Assembly (NCBI GenBank): GCA_964520785.1
Contig: CAZFQG010000055.1
Location: 1 to 32,359 of the forward strand
Length of the DNA stretch: 32,359 nucleotides
Direction: 5' to 3'
DNA from: CAZFQG01 sp964520785
GTDB taxonomy: Bacteria > Planctomycetota > Planctomycetia > Pirellulales > Thermoguttaceae
Shown: one piece after another, positions 25,722-32,359 of the stretch
Layout: each line of letters opens with the position of its first letter
Position numbering within the stretch: the first letter of the stretch is position 1
The notes under the pieces: generated by a model
What the model was told of the DNA's origin: nothing
Seen by the model: only the letters and a program-made list of their open reading frames with translations
The model's database searches: none
Made by a program: the position numbers and the translations under genes

Positions 25722-27402
25722 AATTCCCCCACCCTTGAATAACTTGTTCCTTTTCCTCGTCAACGATATGGAAGGCGCCCGCTTGAGGGACATCGACGGT
25801 AATAATGCCGTGACCGGGAAGGGTGATTTCGACGTCGCGGCGACTCTCGAGGGGACTGTGCGCATAGACGAGCCAGCGACGGTTGCCCCGTTCGCCCAAT
25901 TCAAGCGCGATACTGAAGACCGGCAAATCGGTCTTCAGCGTCCACGGCCGCGGCGGATCGAGGCCGGTATCCAACAGGAACCACCGCGGAACCCGCCGGT
26001 ATTCCTCGGGAATTCCGACTTGATAAGGGTGCTCGTGGGCCGTGTTCGGAACCAGCTTGCCGTACCGCCAAAACTCTTCGAGCACCTGGTCCTCGTAGAG
26101 CCGGTCGATGTTCTTCAACAGACGCTCGAAGTAGGGACGCCACGGGTTCAGTGGCTCCGCACTTCCGCGGAATTCCCGAAGTACCCGTGGACGGAGAAGC
26201 CAGAGACCGAATCGGGCCCAACCCTCGAAGCGGTCCGGCGTATAGGTCTGGCCGTCCTTCATATACCGGCATGCTTTCGACTTCTCCAGAAGCTCCGGCG
26301 TACACTCCATGCCCGGTCGCCAACCGCTATTGCCGTCCCAAAGAGATATTTCCCACCAGAAATGGGGATTCACTTTCCACGCTTCGTCGAGCTGAAATAT
26401 CCAGTTCATCGACTCGACTTGCGTCGACCAGACCCAATGATCGCGATTGGGGCACCAGTTGTGGGTGTAGTACGAAGGACTGCCGCCGTCCCAAAAGTAC
26501 CAATTCGGCGAGGTCCACTCGTCGGTAATGAGCGAGTACTCCGGCCATCCGGCCCAACGGCCGATGTGCGAGGGACCGAATGCTTGATAACCGACGAACC
26601 GCACATTCCTCTTCCAATGAGGGCTTACCAACGCGGCTCGCATGGCTCGGAATAAAACCGGATAACGCTCTTTCCAACCACGCGCAACCACCTTTCGCTT
26701 GAATTCGTCCGATCGTCCGCGGCCGAACTTGTCCAGGTAGCGGCGCGAAAGTTCATCGACTTCATTCCAACGCAGCTTCGGCGCCTCGTTGTTCGAGACA
26801 AAGAGGACCAGAGGCGGATTCGGGTAAAGCTCTTGCGCGCGTCGCATCGCGGCGGTCGCGACGTACACATACGCCGGATCCCTCCAACGTTCGAGCGGAC
26901 CGAAGGGGCTGATCTTTTCGACCACTTCGTTCCGCGGAGTGATCACCATGGGAGATTTCGAAACGGCCAGCGGTCGATAACGGTCGTCAAGTAAGACCGC
27001 CTCCCATTGGGTGCCCAGAATACAGATGGGCAGCCCCAACTCGCGACAGTACTCCAACAGCCGGCCAAAGTCCTCGTGATACCGCTTTTCGGATCGTTCA
27101 TCGCCCGCCTTCAACCCGTGAGGCCAGGCAATCCAAGGCAATAGGCGATGCCCTCTTTGAAGCAATTCCATCTGGTACGCCACAGTCCACCCTTCGCCGC
27201 TCCCACCCCTGTTCCAGTGACTCAGAAGGGGTAAGGGACGGCCATCCCGACCGCGCGGGGGCAACAGCGCCTCGCGGCGGATTTCCACGGCCGCCCGCCG
27301 AGCCGCGTCCGAAACTCCCGGGGTTGCCGGATTGGTCGCGCTGGCGGTAAACGGCGCCAAGATTGCGAGTAGCAGCGGGGCAAGTCGGTTTCGGGCTTGC
27401 AC
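25720..27402 (-). CDS. Exported protein, probable TIM-barrel glycosidase
   Basis: A GTG start at 27402 is set by AAGGAGG seven bases upstream. 560 residues beginning with a signal peptide (MQARNRLAPLLLAILAPFTA, cleavage near SAT). I do not recognise the family. The sequence has features of clan GH-A TIM barrels: N205-E206 in VLFVSNNEAPKL, after what would be a fourth strand, as a candidate acid/base, and E351 in HFWWEISLWDG, late in the barrel, as a candidate nucleophile. Trp and Tyr are very abundant between 280 and 360, as in sugar-binding clefts. A beta-rich C-terminal module (about 490-555) looks like an accessory sandwich domain. A 17-bp palindrome lies just upstream. It follows the BON gene after 83 bases and may share its transcript. 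Confidence 0.6.
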   Translation of the reverse strand: MQARNRLAPLLLAILAPFTASATNPATPGVSDAARRAAVEIRREALLPPRGRDGRPLPLLSHWNRGGSGEGWTVAYQMELLQRGHRLLPWIAWPHGLKAGDERSEKRYHEDFGRLLEYCRELGLPICILGTQWEAVLLDDRYRPLAVSKSPMVITPRNEVVEKISPFGPLERWRDPAYVYVATAAMRRAQELYPNPPLVLFVSNNEAPKLRWNEVDELSRRYLDKFGRGRSDEFKRKVVARGWKERYPVLFRAMRAALVSPHWKRNVRFVGYQAFGPSHIGRWAGWPEYSLITDEWTSPNWYFWDGGSPSYYTHNWCPNRDHWVWSTQVESMNWIFQLDEAWKVNPHFWWEISLWDGNSGWRPGMECTPELLEKSKACRYMKDGQTYTPDRFEGWARFGLWLLRPRVLREFRGSAEPLNPWRPYFERLLKNIDRLYEDQVLEEFWRYGKLVPNTAHEHPYQVGIPEEYRRVPRWFLLDTGLDPPRPWTLKTDLPVFSIALELGERGNRRWLVYAHSPLESRRDVEITLPGHGIITVDVPQAGAFHIVDEEKEQVIQGWGN

Positions 27403-27424
27403 GGTCGTTCCTCCTTGTCACGAA

Positions 27425-27441
27425 TTCGATGTGCCATCGAA
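27425..27441. promoter_or_regulatory. 17-bp perfect palindrome upstream of the probable glycosidase
   Basis: TTCGATG and CATCGAA flank a three-base centre, about 9 bases upstream of the ribosome site of the gene starting at 27402. Symmetry, length and position suit an operator of a LacI-like or similar regulator, or an RNA hairpin in the leader that affects translation. I did not see the same palindrome elsewhere in the window. Confidence 0.4.
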
Positions 27442-27485
27442 CCCCCTGAACGATGTGTTCCGCCACCATGCCTAAGAGGTGGTCT

Positions 27486-28172
27486 CTACGGCTCCACTGC
27501 CGGAACCGGTGATGCGGCGGCCACCGCCAGGCGGTTTTCGATCCGCAGGACGCCCGGCGAAAGCGCAACGAGTTGCTCGGAAAGCAGGCGGTCCCGCACG
27601 GTAGGAACCGTCCCCTCCAGAACGACGACTCCCCCCTCCTCGACAACGACCCGAACGGAACAATCCCCGCCATTAAGTCGCGGAATCCGTTCAAGCGACG
27701 ACGAGAAACTCCGGACGAGATGCGGAGAGGGCTGGGGGGTATAGCTAAAACCGAGCGTTAGCGTGGGTCGGATCGAGGTCGCGGTTGAGCGGCCTGCTCG
27801 TGGCTGAGCTTGACCCTGCCGAACGGTCCCACGTCCGATTGCGCGTTGCGTACTCCGGGCGGTTCCGGTAGCGCGGGTCCCTTGCGGTCCGGTTCCCCCG
27901 AAGAGCCCGGTATCCGCACTGTCAGCCCCGACAAAGTCCCCCCTGGTGCCGGTATCCCGCAAACCCTGGCGGTCCACCTGCTGCAGTTGGGGAACACCCT
28001 CCGCGAAAGCCTCCACTTGGTCCGAGACTTGTGCCCCCACGGCACTACTCGGATTCGGACGCGACATACTTGAGCGGGACAAATCCTGCGCAGCGGCCGC
28101 CGCGCCCAGCACCAAGACGGCGAAAACCACCTCAATCGGACGAGCGCTCATTCTCATCATCGTCCTCATCAT
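27486..28172 (-). CDS. Exported BON-domain protein
   Basis: 228 residues; the start lies among several Met codons, the first at 28172 having AGGA nine bases upstream. A signal peptide follows (IEVVFAVLVLGAAAAAQ). The middle (about 30-140) is low-complexity, rich in Gly, Thr, Arg and Ser, and probably disordered. The C-terminal part (about 145-218) is a BON domain: a helix with SFSSSLERIPRL, then the strands VRVVVEEGGVVVLEGTVPT, a helix with SEQLVALSPGV and the strand RIENRLAV. BON domains attach to membranes or bind outer-membrane machinery. The gene is divergent from a large secretin gene, 251 bases away, which suggests a shared function. Confidence 0.75.
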   Translation of the reverse strand: MMRTMMRMSARPIEVVFAVLVLGAAAAAQDLSRSSMSRPNPSSAVGAQVSDQVEAFAEGVPQLQQVDRQGLRDTGTRGDFVGADSADTGLFGGTGPQGTRATGTARSTQRAIGRGTVRQGQAQPRAGRSTATSIRPTLTLGFSYTPQPSPHLVRSFSSSLERIPRLNGGDCSVRVVVEEGGVVVLEGTVPTVRDRLLSEQLVALSPGVLRIENRLAVAAASPVPAVEP

Positions 28173-28423
28173 CGTCTACGTTCCTGTTCAAGCGGGAAAT
28201 CGGTCGCACCACCTCCCATCTTATATAAACGACACGGCGCGTCAAAGGTTACGGTCAAGCGAATCGGTCCACGCGATTCGGTCCGCTTTGCCCGGCGATC
28301 CTAGCGATGGATCCGATTAAAGAAGATGGGGGGACTTTGACGATTACGAGCATGTGACGACCGGCCTGGGGAAAATGGTAGTCGTATAACACCAACGAGG
28401 TATGCGCGTCGGCATCCGAAAAC

Positions 28424-31400
28424 ATGCTCCATTTCTCCAAAATGCTCAAACAGCCGGCCTGGATCGCCCTCGGGGTCGCCTTGGTCCTAATTGGCGGAGT
28501 GATTAGCCAGCTATTGAGGTCAAGCTCCTCTTCGAATACCCCCTCCGAAGCAGTAGTGCACAATAATAAGGATAGGAGTTCTCGGTCGGGCATTCGGACC
28601 GTCAGCTATAACGAGCCGCTGGAACGGAACGGTGGGTCGGAGGTGGTTTCCGACTCTCCGGAAGGCGTGATCTACGCGAAGAAGGGGACGGTGGACAAAA
28701 CGCTCCGGGCCGCGGTCACTCTCTGGAATTGCTCCGCGGCGGAGTTCAAGTCCCGGCTCCTCCAGGCACTGGGGGGCAAGATCCAATCCCGAACGAGGCC
28801 GGATGGCGGATCGGAGTACCTGATTCCGCTCTCGACGGAGCATGGTTCCCGCCTTTGGATTGAGCCGAATTCCAACCGCGTGGAGATCGAGGGTCCGGAA
28901 TCCGCCGTCCGCGGGACCGCGCAGCTCGTTCATGCACTGGATGCGGTGCCATCGACCGAAGACATCGGCGTCCGTTGCGTTAGCATCCCGCCGACGAGGG
29001 AAACGGAAGTCCAATCCTTGATCCAGGCGGTCCTGATGGATGAACGCTCGCGAGCCACGTCGGCGACCAGGGCACCCCGAGACCTGTCGGCCGGGCCGGT
29101 CGCGCTCGCCATGCAAGGGAATGAGAACGGCGTTACTCCACCGAGTGTTGGAAACTCCGCGAACGAGCAGCCATCCGCGTCGGATCCGGAACCACCGGAT
29201 CCGGATGAAGGAGCCGAGGCGGAAGAGGGCGAGGAACCGTCGACGGAGCCGGCTCTGGAGCCGGTTGGGGGCGGGCGGCTCGTTGCGCCGGTGCAGGTTC
29301 AAGTACTCGAAGGGATGGACGCACTGATCATTCGAGGCCGACCGGAGGATGTCAAACGCGTCGCGGACTTGATCCGCCAGATCGAAGAATACAGCAAGGC
29401 GATCACGCCGGCCATCGAGGTCGCCCCGTTGAAATTCGTGGACTCCACCGCCTTGGGGACATTGCTAAACCGCCTTTACGATGAGGTCCTTTCGGCCAGG
29501 GAAGGGACGGTGAGCATCACGCCCATGGCCGCGCCCAACGCCCTGCTGCTGATCGGCCGTCCCGAGAGCGTCGCGAAGATCAAGGACTTGATCGAGCAGC
29601 TCGATCAGCCGGTTTCGCCGACGGCGAGATTTCAGGTGTTCCGGCTCAAGAACGTTCCGGCGACCGAAGCCCAGGAGAGCATCACGTCCTTCTTTGAAGA
29701 GGATCAGGCATCCGCCGAGACGGCAATGGCGCCGCGCGTGTACGTCGTCGCCGATTTCCGTTCGAACTCGCTCATCGTCAGGGCGAATCCGAACGACATG
29801 GCCGAGGTCGCTGCGATCATCGCCCGGCTCGACAGCGGCGACAGCGCCGCGTTCAACGAGGTCCGCATATTCAAACTGAAAAACGCCTCCGCCGAGACGT
29901 TGGCGCCGGTGCTGCAAGACGCGATGACCGGCCAAATGTACGGGCAGCGCGCCCGCACCGGTCCGGCGGCCGCGACCGGGGTCGCCCGGGCGTTGGATTA
30001 CGAGAGAAAGTCGACCCGGCTGAGGCTTGTGACGATCGACGCGAAAGGGCAGGCCGTGTTGAATTCGGGAATACTGACGGATGCCCAGGTCACGGCCGAT
30101 CCCCGAACGAACGGTTTGATCGTAACCGCGTCGGCCGACAGCATGCCGCTGATCGGGGCGCTCATCCGCGAGTTGGACAGCCCTCCGTCGATCGAGTCCC
30201 AAGTGAAAGTATTCACGCTCATCAACGGTGACGCGACGAACATGGCCGCGATGCTCCAGAATATCTTCGGCGCGGCGGTGGCGGGGGATGAGCTGGCGGT
30301 GCGAACCGGAATCGTTCCCGACGAAACCTCGCTGGTGGGGCTCAATTTCGCCGTCGACGTCCGCACGAACAGCATCATCGTGACCGGTTCGGCCGGCGCG
30401 CTGACGGTGGTGGAGGCGGTTCTCGCCCGGCTGGACGGCAGCGATCCGCGGGAGCGGAAGACGGCCGTGGTCCGAATCAAGAATATCCAGGCCGCGGACG
30501 TCGCCACCGTGATCAACCAGTACCTCACCACGAAACGGGATATCGAGACGGCGAACCCGGACATCCTCAGCGTCTTCGAGCAGATTGAACGAGAAGTGAT
30601 CGTGGTGGCGGAACCGGCGAGCAACAGCGTCATCATTAGCGCGACGCCGAGGTATTTCGACGACATCATGCGTCTGGTCGACGAAATCGACCGCCGGCAG
30701 CCGATGATCATGATTCAGGTGGTCATCGCCGAAGTCTCGCTCGACAACTTTTCCGAATTCGGCGTGGAATTGGGCCTGGAGGATTCGATTCTCTTCAACC
30801 GGAGCGTGGCAACCGGCGGGCTGGCTATTCCGGGAACGCTGTTCTCGAACGGGATGAATACCGGGGGGCGCGGAGTCACCAGTTTCGGAACGGGTCAGGT
30901 AAACACCGATTTGAGCTTCGGCGGGCTGGTCCTCAACGCGTCGAGCGAATCGGTCAGCGTGCTGGTAAGGGCGCTGCAATCGTGCAGCCGCATGAAGGTC
31001 CTCAGCCGGCCGCAGATCATGACTCTCGACAACGAACCCGCCCAGATCGTCGTCGGCGAGGACGTCCCCTTCATCACCGGTACGTCCTTCTCCGAATTCG
31101 GCCAGCAGAACTCGGTCGACTACCGCGAGGTGGGGCTCATCCTTACCGTCACGCCGCGCGTCAGCGCGGAAGGGCTGGTGGTAATGGAGATCGTGGCGAC
31201 CAATTCCAAGGTCGGACCGATCGATCAAGGGATTCCCGTTTCCGTGGCCGGCGGAGAAGTGATCCGCTCCCCGCGCATCCAAATGATCAGCGCGCAAACG
31301 GTGGTCAGCTCGATGAACGGGCAGACCGTCGTAATGGGCGGGCTCATCGTCGAGGACGACCGGATGGTTTCCAGACGCGTTCCGTGGGTATCCTCCATTC

Positions 31401-32098
31401 CACTCGTCGGAAACCTGTTCAAGTACGAATCGAAGACAAAGGAGCGCAAGGAACTGCTCATCATCATGACGCCGCGAATCGTCGAGAACGCCGCCGAGGC
31501 GGATCGGATCGCGCAGATCGAGGCCTCGCGATTGCACTGGTGCCGCAGCGACGTCCAGCGGCTGCACGGTGGGTACGGGGGCGACCCGTTTTTTGCCTGT
31601 CCCGCGCCGGACGGCGGGCCGCACGTCATCTATCCGGATGAAACGCCCACCGTCGAGATGATGCCGGAAGGATTGCACGCCCCGTCGGAAGAATACCACC
31701 GAAGCGAGATCATCGCAACGCCGCCGGGGATGCCGATGTCGCGAGAAACGTCGCCCCACTACCACGATCAGTTTTCGGCCGACTACCCCGCGACGGAGGC
31801 AGCTCCGTTCGAACGCGCCACGACGGACGCGCACCCGGTTCCCCGGGAGTCACCGGCCACGGCCCGACCGTCCGGGCGGGACCCGGGATTCCGCCCGGAA
31901 CCGGCGACCGTACCGCCGTATCCGGAAATGCCGAAACTGGAGGAACCGACGGGACCGGGTCTTCCGAGACCGGCGGCTCCTCGCCACGACCCCGGCGCCG
32001 CGGCACCCAACGCTCCCTTTCGCGGCGCCGCGGCGGCGCCGCGGCCGGCCTTCGGCCAATCGCCGTACCGGACAACCGAAAACCGGGGGGACCGATAG
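28424..32098 (+). CDS. Giant secretin with expanded N-domain array
   Basis: 1224 residues. A hydrophobic segment at about 11-29 serves as signal or anchor. A first alpha/beta N-type repeat occupies about 96-175, then an acidic Pro/Glu linker (about 230-280). A train of secretin N domains follows, ending near residues 324, 395, 470, 585, 670 and 760, each recognisable from TNSLIV-like strands and helices ending in LD. The secretin domain (about 765-1030) contains VLSRPQIMTLDNEPAQIVVG and the signature VPWVSSIPLVGNLFKYES, then ELLIIMTPRIV. The last 190 residues are Pro/Ala/Gly-rich and probably disordered. It would form the outer-membrane pore of a type II secretion or type IV pilus-like system. 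Classical GspD has three or four N domains. The start has no good ribosome site; an ATG at 28442 is the alternative. Confidence 0.88.
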   Translation: MLHFSKMLKQPAWIALGVALVLIGGVISQLLRSSSSSNTPSEAVVHNNKDRSSRSGIRTVSYNEPLERNGGSEVVSDSPEGVIYAKKGTVDKTLRAAVTLWNCSAAEFKSRLLQALGGKIQSRTRPDGGSEYLIPLSTEHGSRLWIEPNSNRVEIEGPESAVRGTAQLVHALDAVPSTEDIGVRCVSIPPTRETEVQSLIQAVLMDERSRATSATRAPRDLSAGPVALAMQGNENGVTPPSVGNSANEQPSASDPEPPDPDEGAEAEEGEEPSTEPALEPVGGGRLVAPVQVQVLEGMDALIIRGRPEDVKRVADLIRQIEEYSKAITPAIEVAPLKFVDSTALGTLLNRLYDEVLSAREGTVSITPMAAPNALLLIGRPESVAKIKDLIEQLDQPVSPTARFQVFRLKNVPATEAQESITSFFEEDQASAETAMAPRVYVVADFRSNSLIVRANPNDMAEVAAIIARLDSGDSAAFNEVRIFKLKNASAETLAPVLQDAMTGQMYGQRARTGPAAATGVARALDYERKSTRLRLVTIDAKGQAVLNSGILTDAQVTADPRTNGLIVTASADSMPLIGALIRELDSPPSIESQVKVFTLINGDATNMAAMLQNIFGAAVAGDELAVRTGIVPDETSLVGLNFAVDVRTNSIIVTGSAGALTVVEAVLARLDGSDPRERKTAVVRIKNIQAADVATVINQYLTTKRDIETANPDILSVFEQIEREVIVVAEPASNSVIISATPRYFDDIMRLVDEIDRRQPMIMIQVVIAEVSLDNFSEFGVELGLEDSILFNRSVATGGLAIPGTLFSNGMNTGGRGVTSFGTGQVNTDLSFGGLVLNASSESVSVLVRALQSCSRMKVLSRPQIMTLDNEPAQIVVGEDVPFITGTSFSEFGQQNSVDYREVGLILTVTPRVSAEGLVVMEIVATNSKVGPIDQGIPVSVAGGEVIRSPRIQMISAQTVVSSMNGQTVVMGGLIVEDDRMVSRRVPWVSSIPLVGNLFKYESKTKERKELLIIMTPRIVENAAEADRIAQIEASRLHWCRSDVQRLHGGYGGDPFFACPAPDGGPHVIYPDETPTVEMMPEGLHAPSEEYHRSEIIATPPGMPMSRETSPHYHDQFSADYPATEAAPFERATTDAHPVPRESPATARPSGRDPGFRPEPATVPPYPEMPKLEEPTGPGLPRPAAPRHDPGAAAPNAPFRGAAAAPRPAFGQSPYRTTENRGDR

Positions 32099-32359
32099 AT
32101 GCGACTTTCAAAGCGATTTCATCGTACCGCGCTTATCGCCTTGAGCATTCTATGGATGTCTAATATACTCGGATGCACCTCGCTGACGACGACCTCCACG
32201 ACGGCCGTTCCATCGATACCGTCCTTGGAGAAACTCTTCGAAAAGGAGGAGCCGATCGTCGAACCGAAGGGGGTGGCCGTCGTTTGGACGAACGCGGTTT
32301 TCGAGAAAGAAGGGTCTCGGTCCACTCGCGGCTTCGGCGGCATGGTAACGTTCTACGGA
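32099..32359 (+). CDS. Lipoprotein of RGFGG type (3' end outside window)
   Basis: The ATG at 32099 directly follows the secretin TAG (TAGATG), so translation is probably coupled. 87 residues are visible. A lipoprotein signal ends in SNILGC, with the lipid-bearing Cys at residue 26. After a Thr/Ser-rich spacer comes GVAVVWTNAVFEKEG and RSTRGFGGMVTFYG, a pattern I know from planctomycete lipoproteins of unknown function that often sit beside pilus or secretion genes. It could act as a pilotin-like partner for the secretin, but that is inferred from position only. Confidence 0.7.
   Translation, partial: MRLSKRFHRTALIALSILWMSNILGCTSLTTTSTTAVPSIPSLEKLFEKEEPIVEPKGVAVVWTNAVFEKEGSRSTRGFGGMVTFYG

Noticed and set aside
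28221..28245. TATATAA and TTGACG on the minus strand as a promoter for the BON gene
   Set aside because: The spacing between the two boxes is only about 12-14 bases, too short for a standard promoter.
29465..31834. A 789-codon open frame on the minus strand opposite the secretin
   Set aside because: It is the mirror frame of a secure secretin gene; its Arg/Asp/His-rich content is typical of antisense frames in GC-rich DNA and it has no ribosome site or domain.

Overview
The window reads as GC-rich (about 60% by eye) chromosomal DNA of a planctomycete (Planctomycetota). The evidence is a TIGR03009-type secreted protein (11770-12696), a zinc-ribbon/GYF_2/C-terminal-anchor protein (974-1735), a very long secretin with many N domains (28424-32098) followed by an RGFGG-type lipoprotein, and degraded REP-associated transposases of types common in that phylum. 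These are family-level impressions from reading the sequence, without database searches.

Layout. 1-1735 (minus): a CHAD-domain protein cut by the window edge and a GYF_2 membrane-anchored protein. 2049-6004 (plus): a near-consensus promoter, a PerR-type peroxide sensor, then a tight cluster of di-heme cytochrome c peroxidase, Tat-exported metallophosphoesterase and mono-heme cytochrome c lipoprotein. The last gene's stop codon lies in the end of a 111-bp inverted-repeat element (6001-6111). 6241-11345 (minus): a glcD-glcE-glcF glycolate oxidase operon plus a saccharopine-dehydrogenase-like reductase; glcE carries an in-frame TAG. 11659-12776 (minus): the TIGR03009-type gene with its own promoter and intrinsic terminator. 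13093-17925 (plus): a soluble GAF / eight-PAS / histidine kinase / receiver hybrid kinase. 18333-20762 (minus): a copper-type P1B ATPase with two HMA domains, preceded by an intrinsic terminator pointing away from it.

20840-22800 is a decayed accessory stretch: fragments of two unrelated REP-associated transposases on either side of an hdeD-like gene, then an AT-rich island (about 34% GC) encoding a small exported His/Tyr-rich protein that begins at GTG. 22961-27402 carries two exported carbohydrate-type proteins (a truncated DUF5703-like N domain and a six-hairpin glycosidase-like protein) facing a third exported protein that looks like a TIM-barrel glycosidase. 27486-32359 has a BON-domain protein divergent from the secretin and the partial lipoprotein.

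How the genes fit together: the PerR cluster is a plausible periplasmic peroxide-defence unit. The glc operon would feed glycolate to the respiratory chain if glcE is expressed in full. The 23-27 kb genes look like a small glycan-degradation locus. The 28-32 kb genes look like part of a secretion or pilus-type outer-membrane apparatus. I did not find a clearly new defence or mobile system. The items most worth checking are the glcE amber codon, the peroxidase/phosphoesterase/cytochrome module, the AT-rich exported peptide gene with its palindromic operator, the plus-strand terminator upstream of copA, and the split DUF5703 gene.
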